A model generated the notes under the pieces. The model was not told the DNA's origin. It did no database searches and saw only the letters and a program-made list of their open reading frames with translations. A stretch of DNA of 64,000 bases, from the NCBI RefSeq assembly GCF_028280385.1, contig NZ_JANQLX010000009.1, forward strand, positions 298,162 to 362,161, written 5' to 3'. Both the position numbers and the translations under genes were made by a program. Positions within the stretch are counted from its first letter, which is position 1. Each line of letters starts with the position of its first letter. Below are positions 48,401 to 57,578 of the stretch, one piece after another. Source of the DNA: Allomuricauda sp. Lineage in GTDB: Bacteria > Bacteroidota > Bacteroidia > Flavobacteriales > Flavobacteriaceae.

Positions 48401-51400
48401 AAAACTAGTGCCACCACCCAACAAATATCCATCCCCAATGCAGTCGTAACGCTTCAAAATGGTGCCCTGCATTCCATAGAATATCAGAAAGACTTTATGT
48501 CCGAGGAAGAGAAAATCGCCGTGGAAATTGAGGTGATGAAAGTCCTTCAAAGTGCAAGCAATACTTCACTGGCATCCAAAACAGTGGCCAAATCCGGAGG
48601 CACACTTACCTCCAAATTTATCTCTGAGGCCAGCGACGAATGCCTAAACACCCAAATTTGTATTCCGCCTGTGCCCGTGCCCTTGAGCTGTACGGACGAA
48701 TACCCAACCTATGTCTCCATCATGGGCGGAATCGCGCAAGACCCAACTGATGACGGTGAGGACGTAGTGACCGAAGAGGTGTTCTGTGCCAACTCCTACC
48801 AGTATTTGGTGGCCGACTACCAATACTATATCACCGCATTTGGCATCACCAGCACCTCAGATTTGGAGTACATGTCCATCCGGAGGTTTGGTGCCACCGA
48901 TTTCAATTATGGCTATAGTGGTATCCAAGGCATTATTGATCTCTACAAGACCCATGTGGAACAGACCCGTTTGGACAACTCACAGACTACCCTGGATTGG
49001 GCCTCCTTTACACGCAACTATCTAAACCTTAACCCGGATATCTGTGTGCCAGTACCCTTCCCTGTCAACTTTGGTGATGTAAGCATTCCCATACCCGACG
49101 ATGAGCCTTGTGTGCAGTTCCGTAAAAGTGTGGTCACCGCCTATAACAACAACAACTACCAAAATATTTTGGACCGCAAACGCCAAGAGTTTATCAATGC
49201 TTATTTGGACCATGCCCTGTCTACCCCCATTGAAAACTTTAGCATGACCTATTTTGATAAGGAGTACCAATACACCCTCTACTATTACGATCAAGCCGGG
49301 AACTTGGTACAGACCGTTCCGCCAGAAGGTGTAGATCGTTTTACCGAGCAAGAACTCAACGGCGGGATCAACGATCAGATCAATACCCATAGGGAGAACA
49401 ACACGGCCACTGAAAATACCGCATTGCTCCCGGATCATGATCTAAAGACCGAATACCGTTACAACTCCCTCAACCAATTGGTATGGCAGTATACCCCAGA
49501 CGGGGGCACCACCAAATTTGCCTATGATGCCCTGGGCCGTATCATTGCTTCGCAAAACGCCAAGCAGGCCACCAACAACAGGTTCAGCTACACCCAGTAC
49601 GACTTTTTGGGCCGTATTGTGGAAGCTGGCGAAATGGCACCCAATGTGTCCATAGCCATAGAGGACACCACTGGCAAACTTGTGTACACCGCAGACGATT
49701 CCTATGTGGATACCACTACCAACTATCCCTCCAATGTGTCGGATACCCAATATGAGGTCACCACAACCGTGTACAGTGAATTGGTGAGTTTTGCGGCCGA
49801 TATCTTTGATACCGTAGAGGCTGGCAATGCCAACGACAGTAACAGCCGTAACCGGGTAACGGCGGTGTATTATTACGACCTCCAGGATGGTACCACCAAC
49901 CAGGCCAGTTACCACAACGCCATCTTCTATAACTACGACATTCACGGGAATGTGCAGGAACTGGTGCAGCACAACAAACAAATGGTGCTGGATCCCACCA
50001 ACCCCTATTCCGGGATGAAAAAAGTGCGTTATGAGTACGACCTCATCAGCGGAAACGTAAACCAGGTGATCTACCAAGATGGGCAGCCCGATATGTTCGC
50101 CCACCGCTACACCTACGATGCGGATAACCGCATTACCCAAGTAGAGACCAGCAGCGATGGGATGATCTGGGAAAAAGATGCCGATTACCAGTACTACCCG
50201 CACGGGCCTTTGGCACGTACCGTATTGGGCGGCAAGGAAGTACAGGGCATGGACTATGCCTATACCCTACAAGGTTGGTTAAAAGGCGTAAACTCCGAAA
50301 CCTTGGTGACCACGGACGATATGGGCCAGGATGGTATACAGGGCTCCAGCACCGTGGCGGCAGATGCCATGGGCTATTCCCTGGGCTATTATGACAACGA
50401 CTACCAGCCCATTGGCTCCCTAGGCACCAATACCTTGGGTGTAAGCGCTGCCAACTCCGGGGTAGAACAACAAGATGGGATAGATGTGGGCAGCAACCTC
50501 TACAACGGGAACATAAAACAGATGGCCACCGCCCTAATAGACAATAACGAAAGCCTGCTCACCACCCAGTTTAACAAATATGGGTACGACCAGTTGAACA
50601 GGATCAAGGCCTTTACCGGAAGTGGCCCCTCTGCCGCCTACTCCGCCAGCTATGGATACGACCGTAACGGAAACCTGTTGACCCTGAACCGGAATGCACC
50701 CACCGAGGCCATGGACCAGCTTACCTATACCTATAAGACCAAGCTGAACCCCAATACCGGCCTGCAGGAACGTAGTAACCAATTGGATTTTGTGGCCGAT
50801 GCCGCAGGAGATACCGGCTACAACGATCTGGCTTCCCAAAGTGCGGGCAATTACCAGTACGATGAGATTGGGCAGCTGATCAGCGACAATGCCGAGAACA
50901 TTACCAATATTGAATGGCGTGTGGACGGGAAGGTAAAAAAGGTGACCAAGAACATTGGCGGCCAGGAGAGCAATATCTCCTTTACCTATGATGGCCTGGG
51001 CAACCGTATTGCCAAGACCGAAGTGGAGAGCAGTACCACCACCCTTTATGTGCGCGATGCCCAGGGCAATGTGCTGGCGGTGTACGACAGCGACTCTGAT
51101 GGGGAGATCAACAGCGGCTCCCAGACCTTTGACGCTACCATTACCCTGGACAATATACAGATCACGGGTACGGACAGCTTTACCGCCCTGAACACCATAA
51201 CGGTGAGCAACAGCTTGGGCACCAATACCGTACAGAACGGCGGCGACCTAACCCTTACGGCCGGGGACGAGATTACCCTCCTACCCGATTTTGAGGTACA
51301 GGCCGGTGCCGTGTTTACCGCCCAGGTACAGAATGTGAGCAATAGCGGCCCCGGAAATACTGATGGCCTGGTACTTACCGAGCACCATATTTATGGTAGC

Positions 51401-52645
51401 TCCCGTTTGGGGCTGGAGCAAAAGAATTTGGATATTACCGAAGTTGCGCCTACCTTGCCCGTAACGCTCTTTGAAAACCAGGTGGGCGACAAGCGCTATG
51501 AGCTGAGCAACCACTTGGGCAATGTACTTAGTGTGGTAACGGACCGTAAACTGGTGACCGGGGGTGGAGATCTATTGGCCGATGTAGTGGCCTATAACGA
51601 CTACTACCCCTTTGGAATGCTCTTGCCCAACCGCCATGCCAACACCAGCGATTATAGATATGGCTTCAATGGAAAGGAAATGGACAATGAGGTCAAAGGT
51701 GAAGGAGTTCACTATGATTATGGTTTTAGGATTTATGATCCAAGGTTAAACAGATTCCTATCTCAAGATCCATTAGCCAAAAGCTACCCATGGTATACTC
51801 CCTATCAATATGCCGGAAACAGTCCATTATGGGCAATTGATTTGGATGGCTTGGAGAGTATGATTATCGTGAAAGCCAAAAGTAGCAGAAATGATATTGT
51901 AATGAAGCGAACTGATTATAGTCTCTCCGAATGGAAATCAACTCAGATGGCTTATTACAAAGCATTTGCTACTCATGACAATTTTATTCTTGGCCAGAAT
52001 GAGTATACTCGAAATAGAGATTTCACGCCTAGTACAGGAGTATTAACTATCGATGCTACCGGAAATATAGCGGAAGTTAGATTTGAAGAAGGTAGTTTTC
52101 TTGACTCGTTTACGAATTCTTTTTATACCGGATCCGAAGCAATCGATGTATTTTTCATACATCCTGACCCATTGGTTGAACGTTCGGAAGAATTCCATGA
52201 AACCTTTTGGGAATACACGGCAGCGGTTGGTTTAGCACCTTTAGAAGCCATCAATTTATTAAGTAAGCTAGGCAAAACAAAAAAAGCTAAAGCTTGGTTA
52301 AAACCAATAATAGAAGGAATAAAGTTTGAAAACAAGTTTTTCAAAGGTTTGGCAGCAACAGGAGTAAAAGTACATAGAAGAGTTTCTTTAAAGGCTAAAA
52401 ATGCGGATGGCGAATGGATAAGAGCAGTAGTAGATGGAGTAGTTGATAATGGAGACGGGACCTTTAGGTTTATAGAAACAAAATTGCGTAAAACTACTGG
52501 ACTGTCAAAAAACCAGAGCATTGTTTACAAAGCCTTAAAAGAAGGCAAAGCTGTGCCTGTTGGCAGAAATGCGGAAGAAGTATTTGGTGCTGACAAAATC
52601 GGTGACGCAATCCAAGGAACTGTTGAGATAATAACAAAATACTAG
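42494..52645 (+). CDS. Giant Rhs-core protein with C-terminal PD-(D/E)xK-like nuclease toxin tip
   Basis: The 3,383-aa protein has a signal peptide (about 1-27). A DUF6443-type segment follows near 305-385 ([20 protein letters not shown]). A very long middle of cysteine-containing modules leads to Rhs/YD repeats from about 2,250 ([34 protein letters not shown]). The Rhs-associated core lies at about 2964-3117 ([12 protein letters not shown]... [16 protein letters not shown]). The last ~265 residues are a variable tip. There Asp3314 (VDGV) and Glu3328-Thr-Lys3330 (FIETK), followed by a Gln (LSKNQ), fit the PD-(D/E)xK nuclease pattern. Base composition becomes AT-rich from about 51650, inside the core. 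A candidate immunity gene starts 7 bases after the stop. This is the presumed polymorphic toxin of the cluster. Confidence 0.85.
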   Translation: MFTTTKNQGFLTLCSIIFLWGSTLLAQDKVEYNNLDMEAVLGTATTLDFATTNLDTATLVNDNPMAYVSLFIKENQAPYDRYTYALRLNVTPASVSGAFDGTTTEVILTIENNVTQGANGISVDLSKHVAMGAYGARVELLEGTYTLDGGTPVVNGSIPANIGMEIGFVADTYTELSSTIPNPTVQAINGGTELQIDWTAIAGAVSYDLEWTWIDGYDEAYNNLKALNSIPFTRRDFELNSTRVQTTGTQYVVPLVYAKGYFLFRVRAVGRYLQDTDKSRYGSWSAADDNNGTTLADWPSIYMHIINADHHVSKNWQFQSSFAEDGKKKEVVSYFDGTLRNRQTVTKINSDDNLIVGEVIYDAQGRPAVEVLPVPTTRSLALDYINDFNLKNASTTYSYQDFDLDSQNILDQFSTDKSMATDDGASKYYSSLNDITTPFQNRIANAGGYPFSQIEYMPDNTGRIRRKSGVGQDHQLGSGHEMEYYYGTPEQKELNRLFGYSAGNSTHYKKNLVVDPNRQVSVSYIDPQGRTIATALMGSTPTNMTGLDDEDNGSGLHVQTTVDLLGKLNANDPDTSLDNNELASTQNFGALDDALLYSATKLVPFNEQRTFSYTLQQSDFTFLCTTPVNYIVDYDVFVDVLDADGISLLPADRTGFDPSNFTADLNRGSFSLVKRLVVNQNTLDTYADEFVAKLMDPLDPCYIDPVTVEIPELELNDCFVTCEDCENALITEYGGQTGYVTSRMDNYDFSELENLLTPAEFTAEQTRLQATFEDQWNDLIRACYAPCEGDTGNLANSSSEEIVANSLTCNILKSSLLEDMKPTGQYGQYPSTLDANNNVSQQGLFNLNIFNEGNNLVSTETGDPNVHNSWRNPRHPEHDQATQGNELYTQGHYYNADGTISYITVTEVIVNGATTYSPPVTVGAELRAVSENPNNTEFWVEPQYLLNPTDFISSGIWQDEWAESLLVYHPEYCYLEYAELVCGITDTHPSGTGITNSDAFDQYLRQELQTYAQAGSLATGTSIMDADPFFSGSIPSGLNGISFDLRDDIMQEALSTNYAGSGKSLQDFAYAAVACSSVSDCPNGGNPSSLTAVQQEEYWSIYKANYINIKQTIQSLFANVYAESKDCYNGCIGEESAPVNILATIADYTSFNKSALNAIIDGGENRICNSELANEYALREKRFKPSDVLYDSGQSNEDILAEISEYSGYEYYVETGICPLGRDLQVFLEGALIDLNSTGIVSSVPFTGKYLSPKLYEELGGTYPTSNPTMDLAISGTGNVILEIDLSGTTSDPIRVDLPANSRSWTDYGTNWFITRVKHMYTSYDSVADQFTYSAVAEVRTSLASPDYEEIVLKGITEARIANCSIDAPNGVGEFLGNGVTYGPLSDCNIRSRFSKALISLLNALYNNGQLASSSLELNNYPEFRDSYLSTFFESEYGTWNASGNMYFIDIDGGQQFAMDMVQPLPTTGVTDFLAISITEQFNDQNQVIRQNARVTYLDSNFSKETVLGAVAGSGQTNEDFVNFLCCGNINDFAGDPIEGDCDNITTCGANADVELTFEGYMVQLLNEAITNYSSSESSYLPINTAFISEFKTTMSLEQRFQDNANTIANFLVALDPFDVDVTNAQLNFSDLTNTSYHNLDLRFSSDGGSASSASIYMDFHQLSTNLSEIQQVVCFDITASGSGVSKVITSSPFQNFDFTLTYIDDNGQLVVENAGGLSMHYVDASQGFGSSSDLGGCSFFDSAEVEEPKQVICQAYQSLEEGFEDHVLEIFNDVFEVFDPVEISLGYYMVRLPISAAATDNLLNDNALELERKTAIEFLEFHDRPFRYPMVRGDAYVEYNAGTAEFPLSVYMGTLPHWVNGSNLRIQLSIWDTQIGAYSNSELDEIQQITELDIIQDITPLSNNTASGVLKYLNSSNQIITANFRLHLRARDIMSSHLLADFDSLCSELFGPVPGSGDLLKVSQAQSAKTSATTQQISIPNAVVTLQNGALHSIEYQKDFMSEEEKIAVEIEVMKVLQSASNTSLASKTVAKSGGTLTSKFISEASDECLNTQICIPPVPVPLSCTDEYPTYVSIMGGIAQDPTDDGEDVVTEEVFCANSYQYLVADYQYYITAFGITSTSDLEYMSIRRFGATDFNYGYSGIQGIIDLYKTHVEQTRLDNSQTTLDWASFTRNYLNLNPDICVPVPFPVNFGDVSIPIPDDEPCVQFRKSVVTAYNNNNYQNILDRKRQEFINAYLDHALSTPIENFSMTYFDKEYQYTLYYYDQAGNLVQTVPPEGVDRFTEQELNGGINDQINTHRENNTATENTALLPDHDLKTEYRYNSLNQLVWQYTPDGGTTKFAYDALGRIIASQNAKQATNNRFSYTQYDFLGRIVEAGEMAPNVSIAIEDTTGKLVYTADDSYVDTTTNYPSNVSDTQYEVTTTVYSELVSFAADIFDTVEAGNANDSNSRNRVTAVYYYDLQDGTTNQASYHNAIFYNYDIHGNVQELVQHNKQMVLDPTNPYSGMKKVRYEYDLISGNVNQVIYQDGQPDMFAHRYTYDADNRITQVETSSDGMIWEKDADYQYYPHGPLARTVLGGKEVQGMDYAYTLQGWLKGVNSETLVTTDDMGQDGIQGSSTVAADAMGYSLGYYDNDYQPIGSLGTNTLGVSAANSGVEQQDGIDVGSNLYNGNIKQMATALIDNNESLLTTQFNKYGYDQLNRIKAFTGSGPSAAYSASYGYDRNGNLLTLNRNAPTEAMDQLTYTYKTKLNPNTGLQERSNQLDFVADAAGDTGYNDLASQSAGNYQYDEIGQLISDNAENITNIEWRVDGKVKKVTKNIGGQESNISFTYDGLGNRIAKTEVESSTTTLYVRDAQGNVLAVYDSDSDGEINSGSQTFDATITLDNIQITGTDSFTALNTITVSNSLGTNTVQNGGDLTLTAGDEITLLPDFEVQAGAVFTAQVQNVSNSGPGNTDGLVLTEHHIYGSSRLGLEQKNLDITEVAPTLPVTLFENQVGDKRYELSNHLGNVLSVVTDRKLVTGGGDLLADVVAYNDYYPFGMLLPNRHANTSDYRYGFNGKEMDNEVKGEGVHYDYGFRIYDPRLNRFLSQDPLAKSYPWYTPYQYAGNSPLWAIDLDGLESMIIVKAKSSRNDIVMKRTDYSLSEWKSTQMAYYKAFATHDNFILGQNEYTRNRDFTPSTGVLTIDATGNIAEVRFEEGSFLDSFTNSFYTGSEAIDVFFIHPDPLVERSEEFHETFWEYTAAVGLAPLEAINLLSKLGKTKKAKAWLKPIIEGIKFENKFFKGLAATGVKVHRRVSLKAKNADGEWIRAVVDGVVDNGDGTFRFIETKLRKTTGLSKNQSIVYKALKEGKAVPVGRNAEEVFGADKIGDAIQGTVEIITKY

Positions 52646-52652
52646 AAAATCA

Positions 52653-53264
52653 ATGAGCGAAAGGAAGGAATTGTTTTACAATCTTTTAAATAACTTTTTT
52701 TCTAAAGAAGGATTTAGGCTTGTTAAATCCAAAAATGCTTTTATAAAAAAAGATAATAAGGGCAATGAATATGTATTTAGGTATACTGCATGGCCCATGT
52801 TCATTCAAGTCGAAACGAAGTTAGATATTCAAATCAAAGAAGTTGATGAAGTAAAGAAAAAAGCATGGGGGAAGAATTACTTTAAAGCTGTCTCTGTTGG
52901 GACATCTAAAGCGTATCTGGTTGATAATCATGAAGGTACCTTGTGGACGGAAACGGAAAAAGATGTTAGAATTGCTGTCCAAAAGGAAATAGAGTTTTAC
53001 GCCAAAATAGGCAAAAAGTATTTTGAAGATTATTCAAGTATTGCTTTTCTAGATAATTATTTAAATTCAGTACCTAAGAAGAATTTGGATATTGCGTATA
53101 ATGTCAAATATGCTATTGTACTTGCATTAATTGTTGCAAAACTAAACGATAATCCTAATCTTGTCGAATTATGCGACATTTATAGAGAAATTTCAGTTAA
53201 ATATGATTTTCATAAATACTATGATCCATTGGTAGAATATATTACTTCAAACAAAGTCTTATGA
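52653..53264 (+). CDS. Candidate immunity protein for the Rhs toxin tip
   Basis: The 203-aa soluble protein starts MSERKELFYNLLNNFFSKEG, with no signal peptide. It is 7 bases behind the toxin and has the same low-GC composition as the tip. The N-terminal part (KEGFRLVKSKNAFIKKDNKG, then EYVFRYTAWPMFIQVE) resembles the DUF4304-like fold often found as polymorphic-toxin immunity proteins; the C-terminal half is helical. Position, size and composition argue for a cytoplasmic inhibitor of the nuclease tip. Specific family membership is uncertain. Confidence 0.65.
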   Translation: MSERKELFYNLLNNFFSKEGFRLVKSKNAFIKKDNKGNEYVFRYTAWPMFIQVETKLDIQIKEVDEVKKKAWGKNYFKAVSVGTSKAYLVDNHEGTLWTETEKDVRIAVQKEIEFYAKIGKKYFEDYSSIAFLDNYLNSVPKKNLDIAYNVKYAIVLALIVAKLNDNPNLVELCDIYREISVKYDFHKYYDPLVEYITSNKVL

Positions 53265-53359
53265 TTTTGAAGCCTCCCGCCAGCTCTGGACTACTTGTGC
53301 TGAGTTTGCTGAAGTACGCCTAGTGGTTTAAGTAGTACGTTAAGTAAAAATATAAAAGC

Positions 53360-53391
53360 GCTATTTGGAGCAATCCAGATAGCTTTTTTTT
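53360..53391 (+). terminator. Rho-independent terminator of the Rhs/immunity operon
   Basis: GCTATTTGG (53360-53368) and CCAGATAGC (53375-53383) form a 9-bp stem with one G-T pair and a 6-base loop, followed by eight T residues. This is a strong intrinsic terminator about 95 bp after the immunity gene. Confidence 0.8.
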
Positions 53392-53421
53392 ACCCAAAAT
53401 CCCCGCTACCGCTAGACTATG

Positions 53422-53490
53422 TCTAGTGGTTTAAATAGTGTGTTAAGCAAAATTCTACAAGAGTTATTTGGAGAAGTTCAGATAGCCCTC
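53422..53490 (+). repeat. Second, degenerate copy of the terminator module
   Basis: The sequence CTAGTGGTTTAA...GTTAAGC...GTTATTTGG...TCAGATAGC parallels 53320-53391 but its stem is weakened and the T-run broken. This is the kind of remnant expected when toxin/immunity modules are swapped at the 3' end of an Rhs gene. Confidence 0.5.
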
Positions 53491-53533
53491 GTTTTATTTA
53501 GTCAATGAGCGGACTGTTCAAATGGAGAGATTC

Positions 53534-53752
53534 TTAACCATCCAACTGCTCAAAAAATTGTGAAAGTTTTACGCCTCTAGCCTCACAAATTTTGTGCAGT
53601 GTTTTTAAGGGAATATTATAGCCTTTTTTTTGGGAAATTTTGCGCACCACTTTTTCATCAATATTATGATCTAAGGCAAATGCTCTTTTAGATTTGGCTT
53701 GAGCTATCCATTCCTTAGCAATGTAATTACAAATGGCTTGGTTTATTTCCAT
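53534..53752 (-). CDS. Small XRE-family helix-turn-helix regulator
   Basis: Starting at the ATG at 53752 (TTG and GTG codons precede it), the 72-aa protein is little more than a DNA-binding domain. AFALDHNIDEKVVRKISQKK forms helix-turn-helix positions, followed by YNIPLKTLHKICEARGVKLS, the conserved C-terminal helix pair of Cro/CI-type domains. It is divergent from a 110-aa gene, with a perfect 10-bp-arm palindrome between the starts. It most likely binds that palindrome and represses the divergent promoter and itself. Confidence 0.8.
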   Translation of the reverse strand: MEINQAICNYIAKEWIAQAKSKRAFALDHNIDEKVVRKISQKKGYNIPLKTLHKICEARGVKLSQFFEQLDG

Positions 53753-53783
53753 CACCAACAAAGGAATGGTATGTCTTTGTAAA

Positions 53784-53807
53784 ATATGCGGACTATCGTC
53801 CGCATAT
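53784..53807. promoter_or_regulatory. Perfect palindromic operator between xre and the 110-aa gene
   Basis: ATATGCGGAC (53784-53793) and GTCCGCATAT (53798-53807) are exact reverse complements around a TATC spacer. The site ends 14 bp before the TATATTTG box of the plus-strand gene, overlapping the place of its -33 element, and lies 32 bp in front of the XRE start. A dimeric repressor bound here would block RNA polymerase. Confidence 0.7.
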
Positions 53808-53820
53808 CAAATAGTTTTAC

Positions 53821-53828
53821 TATATTTG
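53821..53828 (+). promoter_or_regulatory. -7 promoter box of the 110-aa gene
   Basis: TATATTTG is an exact match to the Bacteroidota TAnnTTTG box, 21 bases upstream of the ATG at 53850. No clear -33 TTTG is seen, because that position is occupied by the palindrome. Confidence 0.6.
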
Positions 53829-53849
53829 ACAAAACCCAAATCGTTACCT

Positions 53850-54182
53850 ATGCAAAACAAACAGAATACCCTGTTATTGGGGTTACAGGAACTGGCCCAA
53901 GAACATTTTAGGACATTAACGCCCCAAAAACACGGTTTTGGCCTTGCCGCAGCCCGGGTAAAGGGCTACCAAGAGCTGTATTTTTATATAGAGGCCCTGC
54001 TTCAGGTCTGTATTTTGGCCCTGGACAACCAAAACTCCGGCAACCACCCCACCATACCCCAACCAGATGATCATCTGCAAATGGTGCTGCAACTGGCGGT
54101 ACAGCTCCTCCCCTTGGAGGAGGCCACCTTTTTGGACCATATGCAGACCCTCCTTATAGAAAAAGAGGACCCTTCCAAGTAA
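53850..54182 (+). CDS. Hypothetical 110-aa helical protein
   Basis: I start this at the ATG at 53850, just after a good -7 box. The product (MQNKQNTLLLGLQELAQEHF...) is predicted all-helical, Leu- and Gln-rich, without signal or membrane segments; EALLQVCILALDN and LQMVLQLAVQLLPLEEATF look like amphipathic helices. I recognise no family. Facing a small XRE regulator across a shared operator, it could be an accessory of that regulator or a toxin-antitoxin partner; this is inference. Confidence 0.55.
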   Translation: MQNKQNTLLLGLQELAQEHFRTLTPQKHGFGLAAARVKGYQELYFYIEALLQVCILALDNQNSGNHPTIPQPDDHLQMVLQLAVQLLPLEEATFLDHMQTLLIEKEDPSK

Positions 54183-54894
54183 ACCTGTAATAGTTACGGG
54201 TACACTTGGGTTTGGTAAAACACGAAGGCTTTCCAGAATTACCCCGCTTTGTCATTCCTGCGACCGCGTGCCGCCAAAAGCTCTAGCGGAGGCGCAAGGC
54301 AGGAATCCATTGGCTATTATAGATTCCGCATCCCGCCTAAAAGTCGGGCAAGCTGTGCGGAATTACACCGCGGTTCCCTGAGCCGACCTACCGAAAAAAT
54401 ACTTAAAAATCAAGGCAGCAGCATGGCGAGTGGATGAAAAACTGTTTGAGCCACAATTTGCAAAAAGTGTGGTGAGTTTTTTTCATCCGTGGGGGTGGGT
54501 GCCGTAGCATTTTCTTGGTATTTTTTCGTAAGTCTTGACTTTTTTGGTTCGTTTTTGTGTCAAGACAAAAATGAACAATAAAAAACCCTTTGGACAAGCA
54601 AAAGAAATGAACATAAAACAGTTTTTCAGCTCCGAATTAAACCAGTCCTCCGGCTGCCAAGTATAGAATGACATTTTCAACATCAAGACCCAGAACCTTT
54701 TTCAAAAGAATAATGCAGACAAAGCTCCGAGATCCAGGAGCATGGCGACGCGGAGTTTGCCAAAAGGTTTTCAACCCCGTTGAAAAATTCATGTTGAAAA
54801 AGTGTCCTTTTCTTTGGTTCGGTTTCTTTTGGACAAGCAAAAGAAATAAACATAAAAACTGCTTTTCCGTTTTTGCGTCAAGACAAAATGAACA
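54183..54894. other. Repeat-rich non-coding region (about 710 bp)
   Basis: It contains two REP-like hairpins (54254-54363) and two pairs of swapped 30-35-base repeats (54552-54619 and 54827-54906). Short frames on both strands are low-complexity (runs of Phe, Lys, Cys) and unsupported. It reads as an accumulation of dispersed intergenic repeats between two gene blocks. Confidence 0.5.
54254..54363. repeat. Two tandem REP-like hairpins
   Basis: ATTCCTGC/GCAGGAAT (54254-54261 with 54299-54306) encloses GCCGC/GCGG; ATTCCGCA/TGCGGAAT (54323-54330 with 54356-54363) encloses CCCG/CGGG. Similar outer ends suggest one dispersed repeat family. Confidence 0.6.
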
Positions 54895-54906
54895 AATAAA
54901 AAAACC
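54552..54906. repeat. Pairs of ~30-bp repeats in swapped order
   Basis: Element A (GTCAAGACAAAA-ATGAACAA) is at 54552-54587 and 54870-54906. Element B (TTTGGACAAGCAAAAGAAAT) is at 54589-54619 and 54827-54859. The order is A-B, then B-A, in the same orientation. Confidence 0.6.
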
Positions 54907-54924
54907 GCTCTTTTTCAAGAGCGG
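54895..54924 (-). terminator. Terminator of the four-paralog operon
   Basis: Read on the minus strand, CCGCTCTT and AAGAGCGG form an 8-bp GC-rich stem with a 4-base loop, followed by a T-run. It lies 26 bases after the stop of the last gene (54950). Confidence 0.85.
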
Positions 54925-54949
54925 CTTCCAAACAGTTTCATTTCCATTT

Positions 54950-56377
54950 TCAATTATTCTTTCGGCAATTTGTTGCCAATTGCTCCAATTTTTGCTGTTG
55001 TTCCCGTACCAAGATGTTCAACTGCTGGATCTGCTGGTGCTGCTCCAAAGTATACAAGGTGAGCTCCTCAATCTTTTCCAAGAGCAAACGGTTCATCTCC
55101 CCTACCTCAAGCCCATTGGCCTCCACCTCCTTGGCGGAAGGTATATTGGGCAGGTGCCCATGGTTTTCAATATATGTCTTGATTTCCTCTAGGGTGGGAG
55201 CCTCATAACTTTCATCAAACACATAATCCGGCCATGCGGACTGTAACTGCACCTTGATCTCCTCACTTATGACCTTTCCATTTACGGCCAGTGCATAATT
55301 GGTAGGGATTGTAGTGGTACCAATACCCACATTGCCAGCCGTATAGGAGATGTTCCCGGAAGATTCATCCCAGACCGTTCCGCCTCCCGTAGCAATGTCG
55401 GTGGTCACCGTTAAGTTGCTGGCCAAACTTTCGTTTCCAGCAGCATCAAGGGCTTTGGCCGCAAAGCTGTATTCGGTACCTGGGTCAAGGTTTGTAACCG
55501 TATGGTTGTTTACATTGCCCAGGGTAACCAACAGATTGTTGTTCATGAATATCTTGTATCCCGTAACGGCCACATTGTCCATGGCCCCACTCCAAGAAAG
55601 GTCCACTGTGGTATCCGTATTACCCGTGCTGGTCAAGGTAGGTGCGGTAGGGTCCTCGGTATCCGGGCCACTATTGTTATTGATCAAATCCAGGATGGAA
55701 GGTTCGGTCCCATTTACTTCGTAAATGGTGGGGCCAAAGAACCACTGCTCCGCGGGAACATTGGCCTCTCTAAAATAGCTTCGGTGCCGCACTTTAACAG
55801 CGGTGCTTTCAAACTTAAAACTGCTATAGGCCGTTACCACATGATTCCCGGCTGTATCATAGACCCCCTCCAGACCATTTTCACCAGTGGTGTGGCCATG
55901 GCCATATACAAAGCCCACCAGCAAATACCAATCATCCACCGTGGTTGGTGGTTCACTTTCAAAATATGGGTTGGTCTTTGCCGTGTCATTGAGCAACAAA
56001 GTGGCCTCGTTGTCACTGGCATCGAGGGCCGTAAGCCCAAAGTGCGACTTACCTTCCAAAGAATTGAGTCGTTTTATCCAAACGGTAAATCGGTAGGTTT
56101 TGCTGGGATCAATTGTGACATAATCGGAGTCCCATCCCCCATCATTATCCGAAGTACTATTGGCCGGTGACTTCCAAATCAGTTCGGAAGTACCGTGTGG
56201 TCCCGTGTCCATGCTGCGTACATTGCTGGAAGACGGCCCTTTATCGCTATAACCCGGCACCGAGCCAGAGCTAACCGTCCAAGTGGAGGTATCCAATAGA
56301 TTGTTTTGGGCGTTCAACATTGAGGAGAACACCAATGTAAACAGCAACGAAAATGCCAACCGGATTTTGAAATTCAT
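54950..56377 (-). CDS. Secreted Fn3 protein with tail-fibre-like C-terminus, paralog 4
   Basis: The 475-aa protein has a signal peptide ending LNAQ. The N-terminal ~220 residues are a jelly-roll-like region (NNLLDTSTWTVSSGSVPGYS; YRFTVWIKRLNS). An Fn3 domain follows at about 240-325 (APTLTSTGNTDTTVDLSWSG). The conserved C-terminal block GNVGIGTTTIPTNYALAVNG ... WPDYVFD ... NGHLPNIPSAKEVE ... GEMNRLLLEKIEEL is followed by a Gln-rich coiled coil (QLNILVREQQQKLEQL). That end is widespread in Bacteroidota and resembles phage tail-fibre/S74-type trimerising regions. It is the last gene of a four-paralog minus-strand operon, 4 bp after 56382-57578. Probably a surface or matrix glycan-binding protein. 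Confidence 0.8.
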   Translation of the reverse strand: MNFKIRLAFSLLFTLVFSSMLNAQNNLLDTSTWTVSSGSVPGYSDKGPSSSNVRSMDTGPHGTSELIWKSPANSTSDNDGGWDSDYVTIDPSKTYRFTVWIKRLNSLEGKSHFGLTALDASDNEATLLLNDTAKTNPYFESEPPTTVDDWYLLVGFVYGHGHTTGENGLEGVYDTAGNHVVTAYSSFKFESTAVKVRHRSYFREANVPAEQWFFGPTIYEVNGTEPSILDLINNNSGPDTEDPTAPTLTSTGNTDTTVDLSWSGAMDNVAVTGYKIFMNNNLLVTLGNVNNHTVTNLDPGTEYSFAAKALDAAGNESLASNLTVTTDIATGGGTVWDESSGNISYTAGNVGIGTTTIPTNYALAVNGKVISEEIKVQLQSAWPDYVFDESYEAPTLEEIKTYIENHGHLPNIPSAKEVEANGLEVGEMNRLLLEKIEELTLYTLEQHQQIQQLNILVREQQQKLEQLATNCRKNN

Positions 56378-56381
56378 GTTT

Positions 56382-57578
56382 TTATTTGTTTTCTAACTGA
56401 TCTAAGCGTTTTTCAATGGTCTGGTTCTTCTGTTCCAATTGTATAATGTACAAGGTCAATTCCTCAATCTTTTCCAACAACATCTTGTTCATTTCACCCA
56501 CCTCAATTCCCTCGTTCTCTACTTCTTTGGCAGAAGGGATATTGGGAAGATGTCCATTCTTTCGGATAAAGTCTTGGATTTCCACTAAAGAAGGAAGATC
56601 ATAATCTTCATCAAAAACATAATCTGGCCATGCGGATTGTATTTGTACCTTAAGTTCTTCCCCTATGATCTTTCCATTTACGGCCAACATATAATCCGTG
56701 GGAATGGTACTGGTTCCAATCCCCACATTGCCCGCGGTATAGGAAATATCCCCGGAAGATTCCGTCCATACAGTTCCCCCACCGGAACTTCCGGCACTAT
56801 CCGTGGTTACAGCTGCGGTATTGCTGGCAACACTCTCATTGGCGGCCGCATCCAATGCAGTTACCGTGAAATTGTACGAAGTGCTCGCAGTAAGTCCGGT
56901 TACTTGGAAGGTGGTTACATTGCCCAAAGTGGTTTCCAACGTCCCATCTTTATAGACATTATACCCTGTTACCCCAACATTGTCCGTGGCGCCACTCCAG
57001 GAAAGGTCGGCCGTGGTATCGGTCTGGGCTGTACTGGTCAAGGTAGGTGCCGTTGGGTCTTGGGTGTCCTGTGGCATAATGGAAATTCTATCCACGAACA
57101 CAAAGTCTCCAACCACATTGCCCGAACTGGAGCCAGTATACACACTAATGGACGCGCTGGCACTATTGGCAGTTAGTGAAAAGGTATATTCGGTCCATGT
57201 GGTCCCTACTATTTCAGTAGTGGCGAATCCGGCAAATCCTTGCCAATTCGCAAAGGCCGGGTCATTGGATTGGGAACCCTCCTTGGCCCAAATACTAATA
57301 TCATACGTGGTTCCATTTACAACTGTAAAACTGTATATGGCCCGTCTTCCCGCAGAACTCCCATCCGGAGCTTCAATTCTTAAAGCATAAGATCCATCGT
57401 AGGGGTCAGAGGCATCTGAGGTCATTAAAGTGGATTGGGCATTCCATCCGGTAATGGCATCAGCCTCATTGGCAATACTGGCGGCATTGCTATCCGTGTA
57501 TAATTCCTGACTTTGCAGTTGGTTGACTGTAAAAAATAAAACGCAAATAGCAAGAATGCCAGATTTAAGGTTTTTCAT
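56382..57578 (-). CDS. Secreted Fn3 protein with tail-fibre-like C-terminus, paralog 3
   Basis: The 398-aa protein has a signal peptide (ILAICVLFFTVNQLQSQ). A carbohydrate-binding-module-like jelly roll follows (about 25-175: ITGWNAQSTLMTSDASDPYD; TWTEYTFSLTANSASASISV), matching in style the first domain of paralog 1. Then come one Fn3 domain (about 180-265) and the shared C-terminus (GNVGIGTSTIPTDYMLAVNG, WPDYVFDEDYDLPSL, NGHLPNIPSAKEVENEG). The final heptads (QLEQKNQTIEKRLDQLEN) form a short coiled coil. Its start overlaps the preceding gene's stop by 14 bases. Confidence 0.8.
   Translation of the reverse strand: MKNLKSGILAICVLFFTVNQLQSQELYTDSNAASIANEADAITGWNAQSTLMTSDASDPYDGSYALRIEAPDGSSAGRRAIYSFTVVNGTTYDISIWAKEGSQSNDPAFANWQGFAGFATTEIVGTTWTEYTFSLTANSASASISVYTGSSSGNVVGDFVFVDRISIMPQDTQDPTAPTLTSTAQTDTTADLSWSGATDNVGVTGYNVYKDGTLETTLGNVTTFQVTGLTASTSYNFTVTALDAAANESVASNTAAVTTDSAGSSGGGTVWTESSGDISYTAGNVGIGTSTIPTDYMLAVNGKIIGEELKVQIQSAWPDYVFDEDYDLPSLVEIQDFIRKNGHLPNIPSAKEVENEGIEVGEMNKMLLEKIEELTLYIIQLEQKNQTIEKRLDQLENK

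Larger units (their letters stand above)
53265..53533. other. Non-coding stretch with duplicated terminator modules
   Basis: A segment beginning CTAGTGGTTTAA is present twice, about 53320-53391 and 53422-53490, at roughly 70 percent identity by eye. Each ends in a hairpin followed by T-rich sequence. No gene is seen. Confidence 0.5.

Noticed and set aside
49442..50203. 253-codon minus-strand frame inside the Rhs gene
   Set aside because: Antisense shadow of the high-GC Rhs repeats; Val/Gly/His-rich with no domain.
26895..52645. Type IX secretion sorting domain on the giant proteins
   Set aside because: The C-termini end in a loop-rich region, a YD module or a toxin tip; no type A/B T9SS domain pattern was seen.
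55502..56170. 222-codon plus-strand frame opposite paralog 4
   Set aside because: Antisense shadow; the minus strand has a clear signal peptide, Fn3 domain and conserved tail.
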